Below are positions 16,493 through 26,164 of a DNA stretch of 64,000 nt, piece by piece (position 1 is the stretch's first letter; each line of letters starts with the position of its first letter). The stretch spans positions 248,001 to 312,000 of the forward strand of contig NZ_NIXN01000003.1 in assembly GCF_002807055.1 (NCBI RefSeq), read 5' to 3'. The translations under genes were made by a program, and so were the position numbers. The notes under the pieces were generated by a model that did no database searches, was not told where the DNA came from, and saw nothing but the letters and a program-made list of their open reading frames with translations. Origin of the DNA: Confluentibacter citreus. Its GTDB lineage: Bacteria > Bacteroidota > Bacteroidia > Flavobacteriales > Flavobacteriaceae.

Positions 16493-17908
16493 TTACTGGT
16501 AACAATTGCAATTACTTCCCTTATCTGTTTTCCCATGAAAAAAAGGCATTTTAAATCCTATATAAAAATTTGCTCCTCTGCTTTTATTACTTAATAAATT
16601 CGTAAATACAGAACTTGAACCAAGATAAAGAGGACCCAATCTTAAACCTGCCCCCGCCTGAAAACCGGCATATTGAACCAAGCTTAATGGCGTGTAAAAA
16701 CTAAATGTTTTACTCTCAAAACGTGGTGTCAGGGAAATTATATTTGTAACCTTGCTAGTATGTAATTGGTTTTTTCCAGTAAGTGCTACATCAGCATTAA
16801 AATTTAAATAAAAATTATTTGTATAATGCCAATCAGCATTTAGATGTAATGCTGTTGGCAATATGGCCTTATACCCTATTGCAGAATTTGTTAATGTATA
16901 TAGATTATTTAATACATCATAGAAATTATCTTCATTATCAATGGCTTCTTCGCTCACATTGGCATTTGTAATATCATAAAGATCTTCCATGCCATTTTTA
17001 TAATTGATATAACCAATATCGGTTATAGAAAAACCTAGTTTTAATTTGTACTTGTTTTGTTCTTTATATGTTAAGCGATCTGGCCATACTTTTCTTGGTT
17101 TATAAGCTCCATATTGGGGGCGCCACTCGTAAATGATTCCTATATCTACACCCAAACCAATAGCATTCTTTGGGAATTCATATTCATAATCCTCTATATC
17201 AAAATCATCAAAACGTCCATAAATAATCTCACCAGTAGAGGAAACACTGCCTGTGGTTCCTCCTCCAGAATGTATAGCTCCTTCTTCATCATAAACTACC
17301 GTAATATTTCTGCCCGCTACATAAGCACTACCACCTCCTTTTAGATATTTTAAGGAAATCCCACCTTTTAAAAAGGTCTCTCTTTCATTAACCAATACTC
17401 TGGCATAGGAAAGTCCGATTTCTGCCCATGTTTGTCCAAAAGCATTAAAATCATCTTCATTAACAATAAAATCATTTGATAAGTTTTCATCAATAGCATA
17501 TAAATTCCTACCATTAATCCCATTAGCATTAACAAAAGAGCGAGCTCTGGTAAAAACGGCAATGGAATTATTGTCGTTTATATTAAACATAAATGAAGGC
17601 CCCATAACATCTATATTAACCGCACCATTATTATTTATTTTTGGGGTAAATCGAGATTCTACATCAAAATTATAATCATCATCTTTAATAGCTTTTATTA
17701 TATTTAAATTATAATAATCATTGCCTCCAAAAACACTTATACCAACAAGATTTATATCTGTTTTAAAACGAGAGTCTACTATATTCGCTGGATTTACAAC
17801 GACACTATTCACACCCGCATAATTTTCAGTAAGAAACCCAATAAAAGATTGAGCTTTTACATGACAAAAGGCTCCTAACAATACCATTAACAAAATGATT
17901 TTTCTCAT
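16493..17908 (-). CDS. DUF5723 family protein, predicted outer-membrane beta-barrel
   Basis: 471 residues with a cleavable signal peptide (MRKIILLMVLLGAFCHVKAQ). The mature protein begins SFIGFLTENYAGVNSVVVNP, the typical start of DUF5723 proteins in Bacteroidota. Alternating polar/hydrophobic strands rich in aromatic residues run through the sequence, and it ends with FYIGFKMPFF, as in outer-membrane barrels. The function of the family is not established. It is monocistronic between convergent and divergent neighbours. Confidence 0.8.
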   Translation of the reverse strand: MRKIILLMVLLGAFCHVKAQSFIGFLTENYAGVNSVVVNPANIVDSRFKTDINLVGISVFGGNDYYNLNIIKAIKDDDYNFDVESRFTPKINNNGAVNIDVMGPSFMFNINDNNSIAVFTRARSFVNANGINGRNLYAIDENLSNDFIVNEDDFNAFGQTWAEIGLSYARVLVNERETFLKGGISLKYLKGGGSAYVAGRNITVVYDEEGAIHSGGGTTGSVSSTGEIIYGRFDDFDIEDYEYEFPKNAIGLGVDIGIIYEWRPQYGAYKPRKVWPDRLTYKEQNKYKLKLGFSITDIGYINYKNGMEDLYDITNANVSEEAIDNEDNFYDVLNNLYTLTNSAIGYKAILPTALHLNADWHYTNNFYLNFNADVALTGKNQLHTSKVTNIISLTPRFESKTFSFYTPLSLVQYAGFQAGAGLRLGPLYLGSSSVFTNLLSNKSRGANFYIGFKMPFFHGKTDKGSNCNCYQ

Positions 17909-18140
17909 ATTTTTCCAACAATACCTTTCCCAAAAACAATGAATTAGTTCTGTAATATTAAAAAGCTAATTGAAGCTAAATATATAATAAAAAATATCGT
18001 TTAGTAAAATTTATATAAGAACTCATCTTGACTTTTTTCAAATGAATACATATTTATTTGATCCCAAACTTAACAACAAACATCAGAGAATTAGTGGCAA
18101 AAAATTTTAACTTCTAACTTTTTACTTTTAACTTCGTAAC

Positions 18141-18713
18141 ATGAAGATTTACACAAAAACGGGTGATACAGGAACCACAGCATTATTTGGTGGCACACGC
18201 GTCCCTAAGCACCACATACGCATTGAAAGCTACGGCACTGTGGATGAATTGAATTCATATTTGGGATTGATTCGCGACCAAGACATCGATTCCCATTATA
18301 AATATATCCTTATCAACATTCAAGATAAACTGTTTACCGTTGGTGCCATTTTAGCAACCGCTCCTGAAAAAGCGATGTTGAAAAATGGCAAAGAACGACT
18401 GAACATTCCAAAAATTTCCGATGAAGATATTGAGCTTTTAGAACATGAAATAGACAGTATGAATGACGTGTTACCACCTATGACGCATTTTGTATTGCCA
18501 GGCGGACACCAAACGGTGTCATTCTGTCATATTGCACGTTGTGTGTGCCGTAGAGGCGAGCGTTTAACGTCTGCCCTAAATGATTTAGAGCCTGTAGAAC
18601 CTCATGCTTTGGTGTACTTAAACCGCCTATCTGACTATCTTTTTGTGTTGGCACGAAAGTTGACTTACGACTTGCAAGCAGATGAAATCAAATGGATTCC
18701 TGAGAAAAAGTAG
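18141..18713 (+). CDS. Cob(I)yrinic acid a,c-diamide adenosyltransferase (PduO type)
   Basis: 190 residues. It transfers the adenosyl group of ATP to cob(I)alamin to make adenosylcobalamin. The ATP-binding N-terminus MKIYTKTGDTGTTALFGG and the later ARCVCRRGERLTSAL segment (near 130-145) are the PduO-type signatures; SYGTVDELNSYLG near 35 is also conserved. The trimeric helical-bundle fold is expected from family knowledge. No cobalamin riboswitch is visible upstream, where only a low-complexity tract lies. Stop TAG at 18711, in a segment that is partly duplicated just downstream. Confidence 0.93.
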   Translation: MKIYTKTGDTGTTALFGGTRVPKHHIRIESYGTVDELNSYLGLIRDQDIDSHYKYILINIQDKLFTVGAILATAPEKAMLKNGKERLNIPKISDEDIELLEHEIDSMNDVLPPMTHFVLPGGHQTVSFCHIARCVCRRGERLTSALNDLEPVEPHALVYLNRLSDYLFVLARKLTYDLQADEIKWIPEKK

Positions 18714-18758
18714 TTTTTCGAAGACATCTTTTCAATGACTGAGAAAAAGTAGTTGTAT

Positions 18759-18855
18759 GGTCATTACGAGGACGGAGGACGAAGTAATCTTTATAATTGG
18801 AATTCAAAAATAAACAGTTTGCCACATCATGCAAAAAGCATGATTCGCAATGACC
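18759..18855. repeat. REP-like palindromic element
   Basis: Bounded by GGTCATTACGA and TCGCAATGACC (10 of 11 pairing) with an inner dyad TCATGC/GCATGA near 18825-18845. It is a different family from the repeats at 6438 and 8319. It lies in the 265-base gap before the DUF2795 gene. Confidence 0.75.
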
Positions 18856-18925
18856 TATCTTTTAACTGCTTACCTAGTAAAAAAACACGTTCTTAAAAAT
18901 AATAATTAAATAATTCATTTTTTTC

Positions 18926-18955
18926 TTGTGTGTTTGAACTAAAAAATTATTTTTG
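18926..18955 (+). promoter_or_regulatory. Bacteroidota-type promoter of the DUF2795 gene
   Basis: TTG at 18926-18928, 19 bases of spacer, then TATTTTTG at 18948-18955: a full match to the -33/-7 consensus. Predicted start near 18960, about 20 bases before the ATG. Confidence 0.65.
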
Positions 18956-18978
18956 CACAAAATTAAAACGCATATAAA

Positions 18979-19200
18979 ATGTATTGGACTTTAGAATTGG
19001 CATCGTATTTAAGTGATGCGCCTTGGCCAGCAACAAAAGACGAGTTAATAGATTACGCTATTAGAACGGGAGCCCCTTTGGAAGTTGTTGAAAATTTGCA
19101 GTCTATTGAAGACGAAGGTGACGCTTACGATTCAATAGATGAAATTTGGTCTGACTATCCAACTGATGAAGATTACCTCTGGAATGAGGATGAATATTAA
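18979..19200 (+). CDS. DUF2795 domain protein
   Basis: 73 residues, acidic. The N-terminal part (WTLELASYLSDAPWPATKDEL..AIRTGAPLEVVENLQ) is the compact helical DUF2795 fold. The tail is rich in D/E/Y (DEIWSDYPTDEDYLWNEDEY). It has its own promoter and terminator and so forms a single-gene unit before secA. Function is unknown; small acidic members of this family are widely conserved in Bacteroidota near secA. Confidence 0.85.
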   Translation: MYWTLELASYLSDAPWPATKDELIDYAIRTGAPLEVVENLQSIEDEGDAYDSIDEIWSDYPTDEDYLWNEDEY

Positions 19201-19218
19201 TAAAGCATAAAGAATTTT

Positions 19219-19245
19219 AAAAAGTCTCGATTAGAGACTTTTTTT
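19219..19245 (+). terminator. Rho-independent terminator
   Basis: Stem AAGTCTC/GAGACTT with loop GATTA followed by a T run, about 20 bases after the DUF2795 stop. Confidence 0.85.
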
Positions 19246-19279
19246 ATGCTCTAAATTTACAAAACAACCTAACAAACTG

Positions 19280-19287
19280 TATCTTTG
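19280..19287 (+). promoter_or_regulatory. Predicted -7 element of the secA promoter
   Basis: TATCTTTG matches TAnnTTTG exactly. It lies 80 bases before the secA ATG and just after the previous terminator. No clear -33 box. Confidence 0.55.
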
Positions 19288-19331
19288 AATGCTTATTTAA
19301 GCATCAAAATAAAAATAAGAAAATAAAAACC

Positions 19332-19348
19332 TCTGGAACGTTTCCAGA
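19332..19348 (+). promoter_or_regulatory. Perfect stem-loop in the secA leader
   Basis: TCTGGAA-CGT-TTCCAGA, a 7-bp stem with a 3-base loop, 19 bases before the ATG at 19368. It would form in the secA mRNA close to the ribosome landing site. A protein-binding dyad is the alternative. Confidence 0.5.
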
Positions 19349-19367
19349 TTAAAACAATATATAGCGC

Positions 19368-22300
19368 ATGAGTTTTTTAAATAGTGTTCTTAAAGTATTT
19401 GTCGGAGACAAATCGAAACAAGACGTAAAAGCCATCACTCCTTTAGTTGATAAAATAAAAACCTTTGAAAAGGCATTGGAAGCCTTATCACATGACGAAT
19501 TACGGGCGAAAACCGCTGAATTTAAGGCTAAAATTGCCGAAGCCAATAAAGGTATTAACGAACAAATAGCAAAATTGCTTGATGAAGCCGAAAACACTGA
19601 AGATATTGACAGACGTGAAGACATATATCAAGACATTGATAAACTTAAAGACGATGCTTACACACTAACCGAGGGTGTTTTAAATGACATCTTACCTGAA
19701 GCGTTTGCTGTCGTTAAAGAAACGGCTAAACGTTTTAAAAACAATACCACACTTACTGTTACTGCAAATACGTTCGACCGTGAAATTTCAGGAACTAAAG
19801 ATTACGTAACGTTAGATAACGATAAAGCTATTTGGTCCAACTCTTGGGATGCTGCAGGAAAACCCATTACATGGGATATGGTGCATTACGATGTACAACT
19901 TATTGGTGGTATTGCTCTTCATCAAGGTAAAATTGCCGAAATGCAAACAGGTGAGGGTAAAACCTTGGTCGCCACATTACCCATGTATTTAAATGCCCTT
20001 TCTGGAAAAGGCGTGCATCTGGTAACGGTAAATGACTATTTGGCAAAACGTGATAGTGCTTGGATGGCGCCATTATTTCAATTTCATGGATTGACAGTGG
20101 ATTGTATTGATTACCACCAACCAAATTCTGATGCCCGTAAAAAAGCATACAATGCCGATATTACGTATGGAACCAATAACGAGTTTGGTTTTGATTACTT
20201 ACGTGATAATATGGCGCATACACCAAACGATTTGGTTCAACGCCCGCACCATTACGCCATTGTAGATGAGGTAGATTCGGTTTTAGTGGATGATGCGCGT
20301 ACGCCATTGATTATTTCTGGACCGATTCCTCAAGGGGAACGCCATGAATTTAATGAGTTAAAACCTAAGGTAGATGATATTGTTGCCGTTCAACGTAAAT
20401 ATTTAACTGGGGTTTTAGCCGAGGCCAAAAAATTAATTGCTGCTGGCGATACTAAAGAAGGTGGTTTTCAATTGCTACGTGTGTATCGTGGTATGCCAAA
20501 AAACAAGGCGCTTATTAAGTTTTTAAGTGAAGAAGGCATTAAACAGTTACTTCAAAAAACTGAGAATTCCTATATGCAGGACAACAACCGTGAAATGCCT
20601 AAGGTTGATGCTGAGCTATACTACGTTATTGAAGAAAAAAACAATCAAATAGAATTGACCGATAAAGGTGTGGAATACATTTCTGGAAAAGACAATCCAA
20701 CCTTTTTCATCATGCCTGAAATAGGGATTGAAATCGCCAAAATTGAAAACCAAAACCTTTCCAAAGAAGAAGAAGCCAAACTAAAAGAAGAATTATACAA
20801 GGATTTTGGCGTAAAATCGGAGCGTATCCATACCCTTAATCAGCTTTTAAAAGCTTACGCCCTATTTGAAAAAGACATTCAATATGTAGTCATTGACAAT
20901 AAAGTCATGATTGTGGATGAGCAAACGGGACGTATTATGGATGGTCGCCGCTATAGTGATGGTTTGCACCAAGCTATCGAGGCCAAGGAAAATGTGAAAA
21001 TTGAAGATGCTACTCAAACGTTTGCAACCATAACACTTCAAAATTATTTTAGAATGTATCGCAAACTGTCTGGTATGACGGGTACTGCGGTGACGGAGGC
21101 TGGCGAATTTTGGGAAATCTATAAATTGGATGTTGTTGAAATCCCTACTAACCGACCTGTTTCCAGAGATGATAGAGACGATTTGGTATATAAAACCAAA
21201 CGCGAAAAATATAATGCCGTTATTGACGAAGTAACTCAGTTATCGCAAGCAGGACGCCCCATATTAATTGGTACCACCTCTGTAGAGATTAGTGAATTAC
21301 TTGGTAAAATGCTTACCATTAGAAAAATTCCACATAACGTATTAAATGCCAAGCTACATAAAAAAGAGGCTGATATTGTTGCTGAAGCGGGTCAATCTGG
21401 ACAGGTAACGATTGCTACCAACATGGCGGGCCGTGGTACCGATATTAAATTAAGTGACACCGTTAAAAAAGCAGGTGGTTTGGCCATTATTGGTACCGAA
21501 CGCCATGATTCGCGTCGTGTAGACAGGCAGTTACGAGGTCGTGCTGGTCGTCAAGGTGACCCAGGTAGCTCACAATTTTATGTGTCGTTAGAAGATAATT
21601 TGATGCGTTTATTTGGTAGCGAACGTATAGCTAAAATGATGGATAGAATGGGATTGAAGGAAGGTGAAGTGATTCAGCATTCCATGATTTCAAAATCCAT
21701 TGAGCGTGCCCAGAAAAAAGTAGAAGAAAACAATTTTGGGGTTCGTAAGCGTTTGTTAGAATATGATGATGTTATGAACGCCCAACGTGAAGTTGTTTAC
21801 AAACGTCGTCGTCATGCCTTGCACGGTGAACGCCTTCGCGTTGATTTAGCGAATATGATTTTTGATACTACAGAAAATATTTCCGATACCAATAAAGCTG
21901 CAAACGATTTTAAAAATTTTGAGTTTGAACTGATTCGTTATTTCTCCATGGGTTCCCCAATTACAGAAGCCGAATTTGGAAAATTATCGGCTCAGGAAAT
22001 CACATCCAAAGTGTATAAGGAAGCCTTCAGCCATTACAAAGATAAAATGACCAGAAATGCAGATATCGCATTTCCTGTGATTAAAAATGTTTATGAAACG
22101 CAGCGCGATAAATTTAAGCGTATTGTGGTTCCTTTTACTGATGGCGTTAAAAGCTTAAGCGTTGTGACCGATCTTGAAAAAGCGTATCAAACAGGGGGTA
22201 AACAATTAATCACCGATTTTGAAAAAAATATTGCACTTGCCATTATTGATGATGCTTGGAAAACACATTTACGCAAAATGGATGAGTTAAAGCAATCGGT

Positions 22301-22724
22301 GCAATTAGCAGTCCACGAACAAAAAGATCCCTTATTGATTTATAAATTTGAAGCGTTTGAACTCTTTAAAAGCATGATTGATGAAGTCAATAAAGATGTG
22401 ATTTCATTCTTGTTTAAAGGTGAATTACCAAGTGAAACACAGAACACCATACAAGAAGCCAAAGTACGCAGACAAGAAAAATTAAATGTTCAAAAAGACG
22501 AAATCCCTAATTTAGATGAGCGTTCTGCCCAAAGCAGGTCTGTTGGCAATAATACGCAACGTCAACCTCAAGTGATTGAAACCATTGTTCGTGAGCGACC
22601 AAAAATTGGACGCAACGACCAAGTAACCATTAAGCATGTAATTAATGGTGAAAATAAAACCTTAAAGTATAAGCAAGCAGAACCTTTATTAATGAAAGGC
22701 GACTGGGTTTTGGTGGAAGACTAA
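19368..22724 (+). CDS. secA: Protein translocase ATPase SecA
   Basis: 1118 residues, long as in other Bacteroidota (about 900 in E. coli). It drives preproteins through SecYEG with ATP. Motor motifs: Walker A MQTGEGKT at 192-199, DEVD at 300-303 with VDDARTPLIISGP after it, and NMAGRGTDIKL plus RQLRGRAGRQGDPGSSQF in the second motor domain. A segment around residues 340-480 is longer than in E. coli. The C-terminus ends KGDWVLVED and lacks the CxCx8C[HC] zinc motif, so SecB binding of the E. coli kind is not expected. It is preceded by a TATCTTTG box and a leader hairpin, and followed by a strong terminator. Confidence 0.97.
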   Translation: MSFLNSVLKVFVGDKSKQDVKAITPLVDKIKTFEKALEALSHDELRAKTAEFKAKIAEANKGINEQIAKLLDEAENTEDIDRREDIYQDIDKLKDDAYTLTEGVLNDILPEAFAVVKETAKRFKNNTTLTVTANTFDREISGTKDYVTLDNDKAIWSNSWDAAGKPITWDMVHYDVQLIGGIALHQGKIAEMQTGEGKTLVATLPMYLNALSGKGVHLVTVNDYLAKRDSAWMAPLFQFHGLTVDCIDYHQPNSDARKKAYNADITYGTNNEFGFDYLRDNMAHTPNDLVQRPHHYAIVDEVDSVLVDDARTPLIISGPIPQGERHEFNELKPKVDDIVAVQRKYLTGVLAEAKKLIAAGDTKEGGFQLLRVYRGMPKNKALIKFLSEEGIKQLLQKTENSYMQDNNREMPKVDAELYYVIEEKNNQIELTDKGVEYISGKDNPTFFIMPEIGIEIAKIENQNLSKEEEAKLKEELYKDFGVKSERIHTLNQLLKAYALFEKDIQYVVIDNKVMIVDEQTGRIMDGRRYSDGLHQAIEAKENVKIEDATQTFATITLQNYFRMYRKLSGMTGTAVTEAGEFWEIYKLDVVEIPTNRPVSRDDRDDLVYKTKREKYNAVIDEVTQLSQAGRPILIGTTSVEISELLGKMLTIRKIPHNVLNAKLHKKEADIVAEAGQSGQVTIATNMAGRGTDIKLSDTVKKAGGLAIIGTERHDSRRVDRQLRGRAGRQGDPGSSQFYVSLEDNLMRLFGSERIAKMMDRMGLKEGEVIQHSMISKSIERAQKKVEENNFGVRKRLLEYDDVMNAQREVVYKRRRHALHGERLRVDLANMIFDTTENISDTNKAANDFKNFEFELIRYFSMGSPITEAEFGKLSAQEITSKVYKEAFSHYKDKMTRNADIAFPVIKNVYETQRDKFKRIVVPFTDGVKSLSVVTDLEKAYQTGGKQLITDFEKNIALAIIDDAWKTHLRKMDELKQSVQLAVHEQKDPLLIYKFEAFELFKSMIDEVNKDVISFLFKGELPSETQNTIQEAKVRRQEKLNVQKDEIPNLDERSAQSRSVGNNTQRQPQVIETIVRERPKIGRNDQVTIKHVINGENKTLKYKQAEPLLMKGDWVLVED

Positions 22725-22775
22725 TTGAATTTCTACGAATCCCGATACTTATCGAGAAGAAAAAATAACTTAAAA

Positions 22776-22807
22776 AATCCTGACAATTTCTATCAGGATT
22801 TTTTTTT
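22776..22807 (+). terminator. Rho-independent terminator after secA
   Basis: AATCCTGA / TCAGGATT stem with a 9-base loop followed by T7, about 50 bases after the secA stop. Confidence 0.9.
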
Positions 22808-22863
22808 ACTACTTTTATTAAAAATATAATTTTAGCATTTTTAAACCAATCAAACTAGTTAAA

Positions 22864-23349
22864 ATGATTATTATAATGGGCGTGAGTGGTTGCGGAAAAA
22901 CAACTGTTGGGAAGTTACTTTCAGAAAAAACAAAGTTACCTTTTTATGATGCGGATGATTTTCATACCGACCACAATATTCAAAAAATGAAAAACCATCA
23001 AGCTTTAAGTGATGACGATAGGACACCTTGGTTAGAAGCACTATCAAATCACATAGCAGCATGGGAAAATCAAGGCGGAGCCATTTTAGCATGTTCTGCA
23101 TTAAAAGAAAAATATCGTGACATTTTAAGTTCTAAAAACACTAAAATAAATTGGGTATATTTAGACGGTTCATTCGAACTAATAAAAAGCCGACTGGAAA
23201 AAAGACATGGCCACTATATGAAAGCTACCTTATTAGAATCACAATTCGCCACATTAGAAATTCCTAATTATGGTTGTCATACATCGGTTGAAAAACCATT
23301 GGAAGAGATTGTTTCTGATATCATCACAAAATTTAATTTAAATGAGTAA
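22864..23349 (+). CDS. gntK: Gluconokinase
   Basis: 161 residues, usual length for GntK. It phosphorylates D-gluconate to 6-phosphogluconate. P-loop MGVSGCGKTT is near residues 5-14, DADDFHTDHNIQKM near 35-48 is the gluconate-binding segment of the family, and LACSALKEKYRD near 78 is also typical. It overlaps the next gene by 8 bases and starts a three-gene gluconate operon. A weak -7-like box (TAATTTTA) lies at 22827. No GntR-type regulator is adjacent. Confidence 0.95.
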   Translation: MIIIMGVSGCGKTTVGKLLSEKTKLPFYDADDFHTDHNIQKMKNHQALSDDDRTPWLEALSNHIAAWENQGGAILACSALKEKYRDILSSKNTKINWVYLDGSFELIKSRLEKRHGHYMKATLLESQFATLEIPNYGCHTSVEKPLEEIVSDIITKFNLNE

Positions 23350-24742
23350 ATCACAATTTGGCATCATTGGTCTGGGTGTGATGGGCAAAAGTTTAAGCCT
23401 TAATGGTGCTGAAAAAGGTATTAAACTATCGGTATACAATAGAATTGAAGGCGATGAAGCTTCTATTGTTCATGATTTTATAACCGAGCATGAAAACTTA
23501 AAAAATATATTGGGCTTTAGCAATATGGAAGCCTTTGTATCATCCATTGAACAACCAAGAAAAATTTTGATGATGGTAAAAGCAGGACCTGTTGTTGATG
23601 CTGTCATCAATCAAATTTCAGATTTACTTGATGCCAATGACATGCTAATCGATGGTGGAAACTCCCATTTTTTAGATACCCAAAAACGATACGCAAAGCT
23701 TCAAAAAAAGCAAATTCACTACATAGGTTGTGGTGTTTCTGGTGGTGAAGAAGGTGCCAGAAAAGGCCCCTCATTGATGCCAGGAGGCAACCAAGAAAGC
23801 TACAAACTAGTAGCGCCAATTCTAGAAATGATAGCCGCAAAAGATAAAAACAACAACCCTTGCTGTGGTTTTATTGGGACTGATGGTGCTGGTCATTTTG
23901 TAAAAATGATCCACAATGGTATTGAGTATTCTGAAATGCAATTACTTGCAGAACTGTATGCTATGATGTCGCTACACATGACAAATGAGGCGATTTCCGC
24001 AGTCTTTACCAATTGGAATAAAACGGATTTATCGAGCTATTTACTGGAAATAACTGCCGAGATTCTTCTTAAAAAAGAAGGCGACCAATACATCATTGAT
24101 AGTATTTTAGATAAGGCAGGGAATAAAGGTACGGGGTGCTGGTCAAGTAAAACGGCCTTAGATTTGGGTGTACCAACAACCATGATGACCTCGGCGGTTT
24201 TTGCACGTTATGTATCATCATTTAAAGAGAAAAGGGTAGCACTTTCAAATTTGGTTGCAACTAAAACGCTAAAATTAGAAATACCTGATATGAGCATTAT
24301 TGAAAAAGCGTATCGGTTTGCCAGAATTATTAATCATCACCAAGGTTTCCAGTTAATTCAAGAGGCCTCCAAAGAGCATCAGTGGAATATTAATCTATCG
24401 GAACTAGCTCGCATATGGACCAATGGTTGCATCATACGGTCTGAACTCATGCAACAACTTTCAGGGCTTTTTAAATTGCAACAAGCCATATTTGAAGACG
24501 AAGCTATATTAAAAATTTTAAGTAACTCTGAACTGGCCATTTCAGAATTCATACAATCTGCTATCAAAAATAGGATCGCTTTAGACACGTTTTGGTCGGC
24601 TCACAACTATTGGATTTCAATGACTACTGAAAGATTACCAGCCCATTTAATTCAGGCACAACGCGATTATTTTGGCGCCCACACCTACCAAAAAATTGAT
24701 GTTCCCGCTTCACAATTTTTTCACACAAACTGGCAACGTTAA
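23342..24742 (+). CDS. gnd: 6-phosphogluconate dehydrogenase, decarboxylating
   Basis: 466 residues. It oxidises 6-phosphogluconate to ribulose 5-phosphate and CO2. The Rossmann glycine motif GLGVMG is at 10-15, with NR following the second strand (YNR), which suggests NADP use. Substrate-site signatures GCGVSGGEEGARKGPSLMPGG near 130-150 and HFVKMIHNGIEYSEMQL near 185 are intact, and KGTGCWSSKTALDLGVPT is near 262. It overlaps gntK, and its TAA overlaps the ATG of the permease, so the operon is tightly coupled. Confidence 0.96.
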   Translation: MSKSQFGIIGLGVMGKSLSLNGAEKGIKLSVYNRIEGDEASIVHDFITEHENLKNILGFSNMEAFVSSIEQPRKILMMVKAGPVVDAVINQISDLLDANDMLIDGGNSHFLDTQKRYAKLQKKQIHYIGCGVSGGEEGARKGPSLMPGGNQESYKLVAPILEMIAAKDKNNNPCCGFIGTDGAGHFVKMIHNGIEYSEMQLLAELYAMMSLHMTNEAISAVFTNWNKTDLSSYLLEITAEILLKKEGDQYIIDSILDKAGNKGTGCWSSKTALDLGVPTTMMTSAVFARYVSSFKEKRVALSNLVATKTLKLEIPDMSIIEKAYRFARIINHHQGFQLIQEASKEHQWNINLSELARIWTNGCIIRSELMQQLSGLFKLQQAIFEDEAILKILSNSELAISEFIQSAIKNRIALDTFWSAHNYWISMTTERLPAHLIQAQRDYFGAHTYQKIDVPASQFFHTNWQR

Positions 24743-26085
24743 TGATAGACTTCACATTAATAACCGCTGTGCTTGTTGGAATAGCCATTTTGCTTTTTCT
24801 GGTCCTTAGGTTAAAAATACAAGCTTTTATAGCATTATTAATTTCTAGTATCGTGGTTGGTATCATCGCTGGAATGCCTCCACTAACCATCATAGAAACC
24901 ATGCAAGAAGGCATGGGAGACACCTTAGGTTTTGTGGCATTGGTGGTCGGTTTAGGTGCCATGTTTGGCGCTATTTTAGAACATTCTGGTGGCGCCGAAG
25001 CGTTGGCAAATTATTTACTGCACAAATTTGGAGAAAAAAACGCTACTTGGGCATTGATGTTCACGGGTTTTTTTGTCGCTATACCTGTTTTTTTTGATGT
25101 AGCTTTCATCATATTAGTACCTTTAATCTATTCTTTACAGCGGAAAACAAAAAAATCTCTTTTACTTTATGGCATGCCCTTGCTCGCTGGATTAGCCATT
25201 ACCCACGCCTTTATTCCTCCAACACCTGGCCCTGTGGCAGTTGCCGATATTTTAAAAGCAGATTTAGGATGGGTAATTTTATTTGGGTTTATTGTTGGGA
25301 TTCCAACCGCTGTTGTAAGTGGGCCTTTGTTTGCTAAATATATTGCAAACAAAATACATGTTGACGCTCCAGAAATTACAATAAATGATCATGCTGTTAA
25401 CTCCTATCCTGGTGTGGGTTTAGTCCTTGCTATAATTGGTATTCCCATACTGTTGATTGTTGGTAACACGCTATTAAATAGCCCCTTCTTTGCTGATTTT
25501 AATATTTCTGAAACGATGAAATCGTGGTTAAAAATGATTGGCCATCCGTTTACGGCATTAATCATTGCCAATATCGTGGCGTGGTATGTTTTAGGAATAA
25601 TAAGAAACACAACTAAGGCTATATTATTAAAAATAACAACAGCCTCTATGGCACCTGCGGGAATTATTATTCTACTGACTGGTGCTGGTGGTGTTTTTAA
25701 ACAAATGCTTGTAAACACCAAAACGGGTGAAATGTTGGCTACCTATTTTGCCGATAAAGGCATTAGCGTTTTACTATTTGCTTTTGTATCAGCTGTTATT
25801 ATAAGAATATTGCAAGGGTCCTCTACGGTTGCCATGATAACTGCTGCAGGATTAACCGCGCCATTACTGCTGAATGATGTAACCGAAATTAGCAAAGCCC
25901 TTTTGGTGATAGCCATTGCCTCAGGAGCCTCTATTATGTCGCATGTAAACGATAGCGGTTTTTGGCTAGTTAGCAAATACTTAGGGCTAACAGAAAAACA
26001 AACCTTTAAAAGTTGGACGGTAATGACCACTATTTTAGCTATGGTCGGTTTTGGTACCGTTTGTTTACTATTTGTTTTATTTTAA
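24742..26085 (+). CDS. gntT: Gluconate permease, GntP family
   Basis: 447 residues with about 12-14 hydrophobic segments and no signal peptide. Motifs of the GntP family are HAFIPPTPGPVAVA near residues 154-167 and ILQGSSTVAMITAAG near 356-370. It imports gluconate or a related aldonate with protons. Its ATG overlaps the gnd stop by one base. Family members also carry idonate, fructuronate and related sugar acids, but the kinase/dehydrogenase partners favour gluconate. A bidirectional terminator follows. Confidence 0.93.
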   Translation: MIDFTLITAVLVGIAILLFLVLRLKIQAFIALLISSIVVGIIAGMPPLTIIETMQEGMGDTLGFVALVVGLGAMFGAILEHSGGAEALANYLLHKFGEKNATWALMFTGFFVAIPVFFDVAFIILVPLIYSLQRKTKKSLLLYGMPLLAGLAITHAFIPPTPGPVAVADILKADLGWVILFGFIVGIPTAVVSGPLFAKYIANKIHVDAPEITINDHAVNSYPGVGLVLAIIGIPILLIVGNTLLNSPFFADFNISETMKSWLKMIGHPFTALIIANIVAWYVLGIIRNTTKAILLKITTASMAPAGIIILLTGAGGVFKQMLVNTKTGEMLATYFADKGISVLLFAFVSAVIIRILQGSSTVAMITAAGLTAPLLLNDVTEISKALLVIAIASGASIMSHVNDSGFWLVSKYLGLTEKQTFKSWTVMTTILAMVGFGTVCLLFVLF

Positions 26086-26112
26086 ACTTAATAAAAGGGG
26101 TAGTGTAAAATG

Positions 26113-26141
26113 AAAAAAACCGACAAAATTGTCGGTTTTTT
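26113..26141. terminator. Bidirectional rho-independent terminator
   Basis: AAAACCGACAA-AA-TTGTCGGTTTT stem flanked by A and T runs, between the gluconate permease (+) and the small lipoprotein (-). Confidence 0.93.
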
Positions 26142-26164
26142 AGTTTCTAAAATTGTAAAACTAT

